From Gnetum montanum (taxonomy: Eukaryota > Streptophyta > Gnetopsida > Gnetales > Gnetaceae), in contig MNCI01022467.1 of NCBI GenBank assembly GCA_015680685.1, forward strand, positions 9,489-73,488: a stretch of DNA of 64,000 nt, given 5' to 3'. Shown here piece after piece: positions 35,351 to 47,500 of this stretch (position 1 is the first letter of the stretch; each line of letters starts with the position of its first letter). The translations under genes were made by a program, and so were the position numbers. Under the pieces are notes generated by a model that searched no databases, had not been told where the DNA came from, and saw only the letters and a list, made by a program, of their open reading frames with translations.

Positions 35351-36375
35351 ATGTGCCAAAAATTGCCAACTGTGCTTTTGATTTACCAACCCCTAAAATG
35401 TAAAATGTATGGGTATTTATAGGATTAGGATTGATGTGAAATGTGGATCAGGTGCCACATGGCAAAAGGGGTAGTTGAGGCTACACTAGCCCAACTATGC
35501 TCCCACTGGTGCAACTAGTGCTACACTCTGGTATGCTCTAATGGACCATGAGACTACTAGACTGTAACTATGCTACCAAACTACATGTGATAGAGTTAAA
35601 AAGACCACAATGTACCTACAAACAATGCACAACAATGCAATTTGAAGGCTATGCTCTGGGACTATGCTCTCCCCTCTTTCGAGTGGGATCGAGTGTAGGT
35701 ACAATTTTGGGACAAATGGGGGATGCAAAAGAAATGAAAATTACTAATATTTCTTGTTAGAGGAATGCTAGAGCTAGGATTAAGGCCTATGCTATGTTCT
35801 AGAAGCTTTTGGAGGTTATCCATCATTGTTATTCTAGCTATGCTCTGGAGCATAGCCCAATAGTTAGGCAAATTCTGTGAAAACTGAAGTTAAGTGCCGA
35901 CTATGTTGGCTATGCTTTAGAGCATAGTAGAAAAAGTGAGAGCATAACATTGACACTTAGAAAAATTTGGCAAAAATCTATTTCTTCATCCAAACTATGC
36001 TAACTATTCTTTGGAGCATAGTAGGAGGGGTAGTCTTAGAAGTTAGAAAATCTACCAACCTGTTTCTTCTATGCTAAGCTAGCTTGAAACTTAGGCAAAC
36101 TAAGCATTGAAGTACATGCTATGTTGACTATGCTCTAGAGCATAGTAGGGAGAATGGCAGCATAGCACAACACTTAGAAATTTTTTTGTAGCTATTGTAG
36201 ACACTTAGAAAATTTTTCAAACTTGGCTCTGTGCTACATGTTGCGTTGACTATGCTCTAGAGCATAGTCACAGTAGTGAGATCATGGGCCAAACACTTAG
36301 GAAAAAATTACCTCATGTTGACATTTAGAAAAATTTACCATTGAGGTGCTATCACTTTAATTTGGTGGTGTTTCA
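35351..36375 (-). repeat. T4 3' LTR, U3 side
   Basis: Aligns with 43552-44579. The TATA box is at 35414-35422 (minus). U3 has five dyad boxes, two perfect: 20 bp at 36127-36146 and 24 bp at 36247-36270. It ends GGTGGTGTTTCA at 36375. Confidence 0.8.
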
Positions 36376-37895
36376 TTGGTCCCTCTTTGTTGATGCCTGG
36401 AGGAGTGGCCCAGGAGATGTCGATAAAGAACCCAAAACACAAAGTAGAGGCAATGCCAAGATTGCTCATTGGTACCTAGTTAGATGGTGCTTCATCATGC
36501 TTGAGAGTGCTAAAGGTAATGGTATGATGAAGGTAATGGATGTAGGGAATTGGCTTGGGATAACAAGGGAGGAATGAGATGCAAATGGTGTATCATGCTA
36601 TAAGATGTGGAGTCAACATGGTTGACCATGATCATGGCACTAGGATGGCTTGTTGTTAAAATGATGACCTCTCATTGGAATGCTTGTGAGAGAGTCATTG
36701 CTCATAGCATTAAAATGGCTTACCCTTGACATGTTGATCTCTTGTTAGAGTGCTTATGAGAAGGCCAATGTGAATTCAAGGTTGGATCGATTGAAAAATT
36801 GCAAATTTGCTAAATTTTTCTTGGGGACATGTTTTACCCCCCTTTGCCCCTTTTTGTTTGAGTTTTATTCTTTTTTCTTTTTCTTTTTACTTTTTTCTTT
36901 GCAAAATGCTAGCTACAAGATGCTTATCATTAAGTGGACTACATGCCACTCAACGAGATTTACTTAGAGGCAACTATGTCACGTTTGTAGGATAGGTGTT
37001 TCCTCCCTAGGATGAGTTATGTTACATCCATTTGGGCTTTGACTAGCTTGTAGAGCTTCCCATGGGACAAGTTGCATTACGTCCATCATGGGTTTCATGG
37101 TTGACTAAAAGAAGGGTTCCATGTACATTAGAGAAGCTTGCAGGGAAGGTAGGGAAATATAAGGTAAAGGGGTAAGTGCAAGTAGGCTATAGTGGGGTAG
37201 TAGAAATGTGCACTCTTAAGTGGCTTGGTAAGTTTGACTAGGCACATCACAGCAATGTGATGACGTGTCACTATGATGAAACATGTCTTTGAATGGCCAC
37301 ATTTAGGGCTTCATCCTAGAAATACAATGTAGAGAAAATAGAAAACCAATCACATAGCATGAGATGGTAGTAAACTGTTGGTTGTGAGGGTGATGCAAGT
37401 GCCATGAGTGCTAGACTAGTTGTAAGGGCTTGCAGTGCCAAAGCAAGAAGGCTAGTGTAGGTTCCAAAGCTAGAAGGCTACAAAAGCTCTAGTAGCCACA
37501 TTGGAGGCAAGTGCCTAAGTAATGGTAAGAGATTAAAAAAATGAGTGAGAGGATTGGGGCCCTAATGCTATCATTGCTCTAGATAGTTGTGTTGACAATG
37601 AGGGTGCCAAACAATAATGAAATACCCAAGGTTGGTAATGTTGCTAGTACGACCTAGGGCTGGAAACACTGGTGATTGTGATAGGAGCTCCATAGGCTTA
37701 GAAAAATGTCCAAGGGTAAATCCAAAAGGTTAGGAAAATGTCAAGGGATGGTGACACTGCAAATGTTCCAAAGGCCTCTTCTAATGACATGAAATCCATT
37801 TTGGAACTATAGAATTCTTGCCCCACCCATGAGGTGTGGGTAGATGGGATGGAGTTGGAAGTATTGTTGCTCACTTATCTATAGAACTATGTGTA
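36376..37895 (-). other. T4 polypurine tract and 3' UTR
   Basis: Minus-strand CAAAGAGGGACCAA borders the LTR. It has the same blocks as T3: hairpin after the tract, CTCTCATTGGAATGCTTGTGAGAG (36669-36692), the repeated GATGAGTTATGTTACATCC block (about 37010-37085) and a conserved block at about 37640-37830. Open + frames at 36770-36995 resemble the 10277-10699 frame. Confidence 0.6.
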
Positions 37896-37899
37896 TTGA

Positions 37900-38295
37900 A
37901 CTATGAACTAGTTTAAGGTCTTGGTAGACTAGAAGCTATACTAGTTTAAGGTCCTAGCAAACTATGAGGTGCTAGTTTATAGTCTTAGTAGACTATGTGC
38001 CAGTTTAATGTCGTAGCAAATGGTGGATGCTATGCTAGTTTATAGTCATAGTAGACTATGTTGTGGGTGCCAGTTTAGTGTTTTAGCCTAAGAACGATGG
38101 GGAACTAGTTTATAGTCATAGCAAACTATGCTATGCTAGTTTAACATCATAGAGGATGAGTTGTTGTGTCAGTTTAATGTCATAACCTAAGGACAAACTG
38201 TGCCAATTTTAGAATCATGGTAGATGAGTGCTATGCGAGTTTTAGTGTCATGGTAGATAACTGTGCTAGTTTTAGTATCATGGCAGACAAGTTAT
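37900..38295 (-). repeat. T4 3' UTR minisatellite
   Basis: Units of CTAGTTTATAGTCATAGCAAAC, CTAGTTTAAGGTCCTAGCAAAC and CAGTTTAATGTCGTAGCAAATG types, interspersed. Confidence 0.85.
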
Positions 38296-38360
38296 GTGCT
38301 TACCTTGCTTCAGGGAGGTATGGTGTTGCATGCATAGACATGCTGTGTGCCTGCAAGATC

Positions 38361-38923
38361 CTACAAAAATCAACTAGAAAAACAACATCAAGTGACAACT
38401 GTGTAATAAGGTTAATGTGCATAAGTGAATGGAAAGCAATGTGAAAAGTGATAGTTTTGGGCAATTTCAGGCCACACCAATAGTTTAAGGTCATTTTAGG
38501 CCATGTGTTTTGCTATTTTTCGGCCATTTTAGGCCATATGTTACTAGTTTAAGGGCATGTCAGGCCACAAAGATAGTTGAAATCCTTTTCGGGTCATGTT
38601 GGGAGGGGGGGGGGGGTTGCTAGTTTAAGGTCTTTTCAAGCAATGTGTTTTTGTAGTTTTATGATTTTTTTTATTTTTATGTATTTTTGATGTTTTTCAA
38701 ATGCAATGCATAAGCTAAGTGGATGGATGTGTAAGAAAAAGTAGAAATGTGTAAACAAAGTGAAGCAATGTGTAAACTAAGCAAGTAGGAAAAATGTAAA
38801 TGCATGAATAGATGCAATGCAAGTAAAAACCAAAAATGCATCGCATGTGAAGCCAAGGGATAAGCAGGAACGTAGCATATTTTTGGCCAAGAAAAAGTTT
38901 TAGTCATGTAGTTGCTTCCTAAC
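38361..38923 (-). other. Candidate intron between protease and (lost) RT in T4
   Basis: On the minus strand a donor-like CTG/GTTAGG at 38923 and an acceptor-like GTTGATTTTTGTAG/GATC at 38361 frame a spacer with a second minisatellite form (CTAGTTTAAGGCCATTTCAGGCC, 38460-38640). T3 has the same ends at 54685 (CAG/GTTAAG) and 47669 (GTTTTTGTAG/GACC). Ogre elements are known to have a spliced intron in this place. In T4 the sequence after the acceptor passes at once into the 3' UTR. Confidence 0.45.
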
Positions 38924-39169
38924 CAGGCATGAATTAGGGGGCATGCAAGGCTAAGGGTCCTCTGGGAGGCTATTGGCTTTAACCACTCATTCAGGTGTGT
39001 TAGCCGTAAGCATTACGTTAGTTGCCATAGGCATATCACCAAGAAACTTGACCATTGACCCTTGCCTTATGCCTATGTTGTGGGTAGCTAGAGGTGAGGC
39101 ATTATCACCATGGAAGATAACTTAACCACCTTTGTACAGAAGGTGGATTTATTAATGGATGGGAGAGGA

Positions 39170-39445
39170 AAAAATGCATAGCTAAGCTAATCAAGACCCA
39201 CCTAAGATCAAGTTGAAGCCTGACATCTCCTCTATAATGGTGAAATTTGCACTGGTGGGGAATTGCTCCCCTACCTCAAAGATAATTTTGATAGTACCCT
39301 TGATAGTGACACATGATCCATTGAAGAATTTTAGACATGCGATTTTGGTTGGCCTAATCTTATCTATTAGGCCTAGCTTATCTATGATGGTGTACGAAAT
39401 CATGTTTGTTGTCACACCATCATGCACATGCATCTTGTGGATCAT
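39170..39445 (-). pseudogene. T4 aspartic protease
   Basis: The open frame 39191-39445 has VHDGVTTNMISYTIIDKLGL at the active site (family D-S/T-G, here HDG), then GSCVTIKGTIKIIFEVGEQF and FNLILGGS at the end. The normal L-G-R/G-P-W-L is just frame-broken. The catalytic triad is lost or changed. It is homologous to the proteases at 20815 and 55025. It follows gag on the same strand without a clear boundary. Confidence 0.7.
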
Positions 39446-42362
39446 GCATTGCCCAACATGATGCTAATTGATAATGGAGCTATTGTGACCTTTCCTCATT
39501 TGGGATTGACTTTGATTACCTCATCATGAAAGCCCAAGAATGTTGAACCCAATTCTTGTGGTGCAAGAGGCAAGATCGTTGCATGGATGGATGCCTCATT
39601 TACAGGGATGTCCTCTGTGACAGGAATGGAGGCCAACATTTGGGTTAGCACTTGATGGTGAGAAAATAAGATCATGACTAGGTCATATAAGCTCAGTGTT
39701 ATGTTTTTCTACTTGAGAATTTGTTTCACCTAGGTTAGTGTAGCTATGAAGACCTTATCATTAGCCATTGTGTTGGCCTTGATCTCCTCCATGCAACTTG
39801 AGAGATGGATCCCTTGCGAAGGGAACTTGTGCTTGGCTTGTTTGGCCTATTTGGAGGCTATAATGCTCAGTTGTTGCTTGCTAGTTGTGGCCTTCATTTC
39901 AGCCATGGGCGTTGCAAGGCACTCATTAGACCTCTTGCATTGCCATTTGGTAGGCCTACCTAGGTTGATATTGGGCTAAACCCTTGAAGGAGAAGAGACC
40001 AACACATTGCCCACTATTAGGTTTTGGGTAGGTGAGGGACCATCATGTTGTGGCATCCTAATGACAAATGATAGTTTTTTGGGAGTTGTCACTATGGGGC
40101 TAGCTTGTTGTGGCACCTTAATGATGAAGGGTTGCTTAGTATTTGTAGGTGTAGCATCATGCTAGTTTAATGTCTTAGTGGATGGTTGTTACCAGTTTAA
40201 CATCTTAGCAGATGAGTGGTTGGTTTGCCAGTTTAACATCTTAGTAGATGGTTGCTATGGGACCTTGACCATGAAGGGTGTTGTAGGTGTCCAAGGTGGC
40301 ACTTTGGCCACAAAGGAGGACCTGTTACTTGTGGAGGCCAAGGGGATCTTTGCCCTACTAGAAGGCACTTGGATCACAAAAGGTTGTTTTGTAGGTTTGG
40401 ACTTGCCTCCTATGATGATGGAGTTTATGACATACGAGGCATTGTTTGTGTTGGATTGGCTTGCTGCATCAAGTACTAGTTGGTCCCTTTCTATCATTCT
40501 TTGCAAATCATCTTGCAAATCCCAACAGTTGCTTGTACTATGATCAGACATTTGGTGGTAATGAAAGAATTGGTTCAGTTTGAAATGTTATGGGATTGGG
40601 GGCTCATTTGGTACTATTGAGGTGAGGTTCCTTAGTAATTTGTAGTACCGATCATGTTTTTGGTGGGCAATCTCTGATACTTGTTTGTATTGGATTTTCC
40701 TAACTTTCAGAAGTTGGTCTAACAATTTGAAGGATTTCATTGGGAATGGGATATACTTTGAGTGATCCTTGCATTGAAAGTGGGCCCCTATAGCGACTGG
40801 CACTATGGCCCCCACCGATGTGGGTTGGTTGACACTAGGGTTGGTGGTAGCTTTGTGAGTTGGGGCTTTAGACTACTTAGCTGTCAAGCCCCAGTTGGTT
40901 GCTTTTGCATTCATGACTAATGTTGCTACTATTGCATTTTTCTTGCATGCATGCTAGTTTTTATAGGCCATGTAGGTCAGGTCATTATTGGCTTATGCCA
41001 CCTCCTCTATGCCCTTCATTTGGGCAAAGGCTTGGCTAAGAGATTTTAGGGCTAGGTAGTATAGTTTTGATTTGATGAAGTCATTAACTAGATCCTTGGA
41101 GATGGCCAAGAGATGTGTCTCTACTATGGGCTCATATATTTCTTACAATGCGATACTCCAGCATTGAATGAATTTGGGCACAAGCTTTAGGGGCCCATGC
41201 CTTGACCTACATGAGTTGGTCAAGGGTTACTTCAAGTTTTAGGTTGTACCTGAAATGTATCACAAACTGGTTGAGGAGGTCCTCCAAAGAGGAGATAGAG
41301 GCCCTAGGTAGCACATGGTACCAGTTGAGGACTTTTACCAGTTAGGGACATGGGAAAGATATGCATGATGGCATGTAGCCAAGCTTGTAGAAAAAGATAG
41401 ACCTAAATGTGGCAAGGTGCACATTGGGGGTCCCTTAAACCATTATGCTTCATGAGATGAGGTAGTAGGACCCTAATTGGAAGAGTTAGATATGGTATTG
41501 TAGGATTTATGGGATTGTCTTGGTAGAAATCCATCACCTTGATGGTTTTGGAGGAGGTGGCTTGGAGTTAGTTGATATCCTTCATCAAACTTTGGATTAG
41601 CTATAATGCCTAATCCAAGATTAAAGATGTGCCAACCAGTTGCATTGACTAGGCTTGTGTTGGTGTCATGGTGCAAGGTTAGATTGTTGGTTGTAGAGTA
41701 TGCCAGTTTAACATTTTAGTAGACAAGTTTAGTTGATGTTTTGGTTGAGGGATGGGTGCAGTGATCGAAGTGGACCACACATGCATGGGTTGCATTAATG
41801 CTAAGGGCACTAATAAAATAGGTGGGATGTAGGATGCTTGAATCATTTGGGGATGGGAGATGGCCCATGCATGAATGTAGGATTGGGTAAATGTGACGGT
41901 TGCTCATGAGAAAGGCTAAATTGGCATGGTCACCATCTTAGAGAGGATGGGTGAACCAAACTAAGGAAAGATCATACTGGGGAGTGGTTGTTGGAAGATG
42001 ATATAGAAGAGGCTCTCACATTCAAAGTGGGCCTCAAACCCATCTTCCTCTTCTTGTGAGGCTTCCTCATAGGTTGTCCTTGCATCATGCTCATTCACAC
42101 AGATGAGTTGGGATAACAGTTAGTGGTAGGACTCCATGAGTGGGATTATGTTGAATATGGTAGGGTTGTACTCTTGTATGTTTCGGTGGACTCGTTTGAA
42201 GTCCTATTTTGCCTTTATGTCAAGGCTATCCATAGGTAAGCCTACTTGGATTTTGGCACAAAAAAAGTGATATTGTTCATGGTTGAGTATGACATGCTTT
42301 GGATGGATTGTGAATGTGTCAAGTGTGTTAGACATCGACATGGAAGGTTGACCTGGATTCAT
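39446..42362 (-). pseudogene. T4 gag, decayed
   Basis: Begins with ATG at 42360-42362 (MNPGQPSMSMSNT), shared with T3's MNPKQPSTS. The N-terminal region has HPKHVILNHEQYHFF; then EEASQEEEDGFEAHF (about 42010-42075); a Retrotrans_gag core (about 41020-41340, with GPLKLVPKFIQCWSIAL); a KDHSKYIPFPMKSFKLLDQL word (open at 40588-40815); a QFFHYHQMSDHSTSNCWDLQ knuckle-like stretch (about 40510-40580); and a Ser/Pro-rich C-terminal part open at 40255-40551. Three minisatellite units are inserted at 40160-40255 and one at 41700-41735. Confidence 0.75.
40160..40255 (-). repeat. Minisatellite units inside T4 gag
   Basis: Three units of CAGTTTAACATCTTAGCAGATG type. The aligned place in T3's gag (about 55960-56010) has none. 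Confidence 0.65.
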
Positions 42363-42384
42363 GTTCATAGATCAGGTTGTGAGA

Positions 42385-42660
42385 GTTGCTATTTGCAAAA
42401 AAATGGCTAACTCTGAAAACTACAAAAAAAAATGCCTAATTGTAGAAAATGGCTAAGTATGGAAATTACAAAAAATTGACTAAGTGTAAAATTGTAGAAA
42501 ATTGGCTAAGTATGAAATTGTGAAAATTTGGCTAAGCATGAAAATGTAGAAAAAAAATGCTAAGTATGAAAATACAAAAAAAATGCTAATTATGAAAATG
42601 CAAAAAAATGGCTAAGTATAAAACTATAGAAAAAAATGCTAAGTATGGAGACTACGCTCC
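42385..42660 (-). repeat. T4 leader minisatellite
   Basis: About ten units of 24-32 bases based on GGCTAAGTATGAAAATGTAGAAAAA, in the untranslated leader between primer site and gag. T3 has the same array at 58360-58530. 42660-42855 is unique leader sequence. Confidence 0.8.
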
Positions 42661-42855
42661 ACACCAACTATGCTCTCCACTTAGTACGCTCTTTATGCTT
42701 AGAGAGTGAAGACTTATAAAAAAGTGGAGAACAAGACGATTTGGGTTGCTATGCATGGTCTCAAGGAGACTGACAACAGGGACCAATCTACACCAATAGG
42801 GGTGCAGAGAGCATGAAAAGACAACCACAATGGACTACAAAGAAGGAAATGGCAG

Positions 42856-42874
42856 GGCCCTCCTTCTAGCACCA
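42856..42874 (-). other. Candidate T4 primer binding site, tRNA unassigned
   Basis: Six bases after the 5' LTR end the minus strand reads TGGTGCTAGAAGGAGGGCC. It starts with the required TGG. I cannot assign it to a tRNA from memory; decay has probably changed several bases. Confidence 0.4.
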
Positions 42875-42880
42875 TAAAAC

Positions 42881-44579
42881 TATAATGACTGAAAATGTTG
42901 GTGGCTGAAAAAATCACGTCAAGGAATCCATAGCGATGGTACAGTCCTAATCCCACCCCCATTCAAAATGCCATTTTTGGAGGGGAAAATGGAGGTGGAG
43001 CACCTAAGATGGTCTTGTCAATTGAACTGGGACTTGTAGGGTGTTTCGACAAAAAAGTACTAGGGGTTTGCATGGTGTCTTCGGTGGTACTGAAGTGGAC
43101 TAAACCCAAGTGTAGTAGGGTTTCTCAGTGCAAAAAAAAAAATGAAAACACACAAATACATGAAAAAAATGAAGAAAAATGTAGGTGTAATGCCAAAATG
43201 CCAAGAAAATGCTTAAGAATGCAATGGAGTTTGTGAGAGAAATAATGATACCATTCCAAAGGGGGGAAAGTGTATCAATTGTAAAGGAGAGGTGAGGGGC
43301 TACGTACTGTATAGATAAGAGTAGTAGGTAATGTAATCAAAATATTTGGGGTATCTAGGCTATTGAAATTGATGTTTTCCATAAATTCTATGCTTGCTGG
43401 GTTGGTTGCTGCAATGTCCTATGAGCTATAGTATGCTATGATGCTGAGTGATGTGCAAAGGTGTTGCGAAGTTGCAGAGTGTTCCAAGGGTACGGGGTGC
43501 TCCAATCGCCTCAAATTCCAAATGATGCTTAGATTTTCTAAATAGATGTAATGATTGCCAACCATGATTTTGATTTGAAAACCCCTAAAATGTGAAATGT
43601 AGGAATATTTATAGGGTTAGGATAGATGTGAAATGTGGATTGGGCACCACATGGCAAAAGGGATAGTTGAGGCTACATTGACCCAAATACACTCCCATTG
43701 GAGAAACTAGTGCTATGCTTTGGTGTGCTTCAATGGACCTCGAGATTGCCAGACTATGACTATGCTACCAAACTACATGTGCTAGAGTAAAAAATATAAC
43801 AATGTAACTACAAACAATGCACAATAGTGAAATTTGGAGGCTACGCTCTAGGACTATGATCTCTCCTCTTTCGAGTGGGATTGAGCATAGGTATAATTTT
43901 GGGACAAATGGGGATGGCAAAAGAAATGAAAATTGCTAATCTTGCTTGTTGGAGGAATGATGGAGCTAAGATGAAGGCCTGTGCTATGTTTTGGAAGCTT
44001 TTGGAGGCTGTCCTTCATTGCTATGCTAGCAACGCTCTAGAGCATAGCCCAATAGTTAGGAAAATTCTATAAAAAGTAAAGTCCAGTGCCGATTACGATA
44101 GATATGCTCTAGAGTGTAGCAGGAAAAGTGAGAGCATATCACTAACAAAATAAATTTGGCAAAATTCAATGTCTTTATCTAGACTATGCTGACTATGCTC
44201 TAGAGTGTAACAGGAGGTGTAGTCTTAGAAGTTAGAAAATCTACCAACTTGTTTCTTTCATGTTGAGCTAGCTTGACAACTCCTGGCTTGACACTTAGGC
44301 AAACTAGCCATTGAAATGCATGCTATGTTGACTATGCTCTAGAGTGTAGCAAGGAGAATGGGAGCATAGTATAATACTTAGAAAATTTTTTGCAAATGTT
44401 GTCAACACTTAGAAAATTTTACAAATCTGGCTCTGTGTTGCATGCTACACTGACTACACTCTAAAGCATAGTCCCAGTAATGGAAGCATGGGCCAAACAT
44501 TTGGAAAAAATTTTCCTTGTGTTGACACTTAGAAAAATTTTCCATTGAGGTGCTGTTGCCTGAATTTGATGGTGTTTCA
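42881..44579 (-). repeat. T4 5' LTR
   Basis: 1699 bases. TATA box at 43606-43614 (minus). At least six dyad boxes in U3 (44030-44470), e.g. GACTATGCTCTAGAGTGTA. The right end GGTGTTTCA abuts T3's integrase. Confidence 0.85.
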
Positions 44580-47500
44580 ACATCTTACCTATTTCTATTT
44601 TGCATGTCATGTGGTAGGCCCAGAGTGCATAGACTAATTGTTTGTACCATCATCGTTTGTTTTTGCTAAGAATCTTCTTTAGAAGTTGATGATGACCTTG
44701 TTTGTGGCCTCCACTTGGTCATTCGCCTGTAGGTAGTAGGGTAATGAAAAGGAATGTTTGATACCAAAGCACTCACAGAAGACTTTAGTTTCAACATTGC
44801 TGAATTGTGGCCTGTTTTCCATTACGATGATAATGGGAAAACCAAAGCGAGTCACTATATTGTTAAGCACAAATTTGCATAGCTGCTACAATGTTATCTT
44901 CCTAAGGGAAATAGCCTCAACCCACTTGGTAAAATACTTAGTTGTAGTTATAATGAAGCTATGCGCTATGGAGGATTTAGGTGTTATTGGTCCAATGATG
45001 TCCAATCCCCAACATTGGAAGGGCCATGTGATTTGCATCATATGTAGTTTAGTTAGTGGCATGTGCATTAAGTTGTCATGCCATTGATAAATATTGCATG
45101 TTTTGACCTTGGAGATACAATCACACTCCCTATAAGGCCAGTATATCCTAAGTGTCTAATTTTTGCCACCATTTTCTTGGGTGTTATGTGACCTTTGCAT
45201 AGTCCCTCATGGACTTGTTCAATGATTGTGTGTGCTTTGTTGTTGCTAATGCAGGTTGATGGTATGCCATCATAGGATCTACAACATAGTGTGTTATCTC
45301 CCATGATGACATACTACTATAATCGTTTATGCATTACATCCTTTTGGGTAGTGGTTAGATGCTGCAAAGGTTCACCCTATTGAAGGTACACCTTAATGTT
45401 GTCATATCATTCTACTACATGGGTCATGCTAACCATGGCTAGAGATGCAACATCAGTGGTTTGCATGATAGGCATAGTGAAATCTACCACTAAGGTGCCC
45501 AATGCGTGAAACATGTCAGGTGCAATGCTTAAGGCTAACATTGCTAGTGCACCAGTAATGGCATTTTCATTATGGGGAATTTGTTGGACATCAGATGTTG
45601 TAAACTGTCTAAGAAAGTGCTTCACTAGGTCACAATAATGTTGTAAATGTTGGGTTTTACAAGCGTAAACCTTTGTAACTTGGTTAATCACTAACTACAA
45701 GTCACCTCAGATTGCTATGTTTTGGATTCCTAGGTCATAAGTTGCTAGGATACCCTGGAGGAGACCTTTATACTTTGCCATGTTGTTAGTACATGGGAAT
45801 GCAAAATAATATGTAGAGGGTTGGATCTCCCCAGATGGGAACATGATAATAGCAACAACATTACCTCCTTGAGAGGTTGAAGCACCATCAAAGTGTAGGA
45901 GTAGCTTGAAGTTGTTAGGCACTTAACTGACATTATTGACATGCTCATCTAGGAATTCCAGATCCATTGTTGCTTGATCATTGATGGGCAAAGTAGTGAG
46001 TTGGGTAACTATAGCTTGACCTTTCATTGAGGCTTGCACTATGTAATGTAGGTCAAACTCCACTATTATTACCTTCCATCATGCAATATGACTACTCTTG
46101 TAGATATTTGTTGTAATCACTCGAGGTATGTTACTCTTGCAGATGATGTTGACTTAACTATGGAAAAGATGGTGCCTCCACATCTTAAGTGTGTAGAATA
46201 AGGTGAGGTAATTCTTTTTCACATCATTATATTTTGCTTTGTGGGAAACCAATGCATGGCTTAAGTAGTATACCAAGACTTTTTTGCCATCATCTCACTT
46301 TTGACAAAATAGAGAAGTGATGGACATGTTAGAAGTAGCAAGGTAGATGTAGAAGGATTTATCTCCTTACGAAGGGTAGACCATTGGAAGTTGAACCAAA
46401 TCTTGTTTAAGGTTATCAAATACCTCTAGCATTGAACTATCCACTCAAAGTGAATACCTTTTTTGAGCAATTTTTGCATTGGCTACAACTTATTGGTCAA
46501 CCTTATGACAAACCTATGTATAAATTACAATCTACCTTGTAATCCTCATATCTCCTTAAGGTTAGCCTATGGTGCTAAGTTGATTATGGTCTTAACCTTA
46601 TTGGGGTCTATGTGTGTGCCTACTTTGGACATTACAAAATTGAGCATTTGACTCATCTTAACACCAAAAACACATTTCTTGTGATTCAACCTAAGTTCAT
46701 GTTTTAGATAATGTTTGAGTACTAAGTCTAGGTCCTCTACATGGTTATGTGTTTCTTTGGACTTAACTACTATGTCATCAACATAATCATTGAGCAAACC
46801 TAATATGTAATCACTAAAAATGTAGGGCATGGCACACTGATAAGTTTCTCCTTCATTCTTAAGTTCGAAGGGCATCATAGTGAAATAGAATGTACCCTAA
46901 GGGATCATAAAGGTTGTACTGAGCTGGTCCTCTAGGTTGATCTAAATTTGGTTGTAGCCCGAGAATCCATCCATAAATAATAACAAGGCATGACCAGCCA
47001 TGGTATCTATAATTAATCAATACTAGGCAACAAAAAATTATCTTTAATGGTTGCCTTGTTTAGGTACTGGAAGTCTATGCAAATGCGTATACTCCTATTT
47101 TTCCTGGGTATAACCACGATGTTGGAGACCCAATCTATGTAGTCAACTGCCTAGATGAAACTAGCTTTGTAGAGCTTGGTGATGTCATCACAGATTGCCA
47201 ATGCCACCTTAGGCCTGACCTTATGTACTTTTTTATTGACTAGCTTAATGTTGGGATTGAGGATTATGTTATGTTACACTACATGAGGATCTAAGCCTAG
47301 CATGTCTTTGTAAGATGATGCAAATGCCTTAATGTTATTATTGATCACTTTAGTGATGTTCAAGACATGTTGAGGCTCTAGCAAGAAACTAAGCTTCAAT
47401 TCCTTTGCCTTGCCACTAGGTGTTGCTATAGGGATTTCAACAAGGGGATCCTCAGTGATGTTACCTACCTCTAGATCTAGAGCCTTAACTAAATGGTCTA

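Larger units (their letters stand above)
31866..44579 (-). mobile_element. T4, complete pol-less Tat element inserted in T3 integrase
   Basis: LTRs of 1705 (without its insertion) and 1699 bases, 5' leader, gag, protease, intron-like spacer, 3' UTR with minisatellite and polypurine tract, but no RT, RNase H or integrase. Flanking 5-mers are GCATT (31861-31865) and ACATC (44580-44584), which both derive from GCATC by one transition each. The two LTRs share details not found in other Tat LTRs here (ACCTCACCCCCAT region). It is a non-autonomous element that would need enzymes from a relative. Confidence 0.8.
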
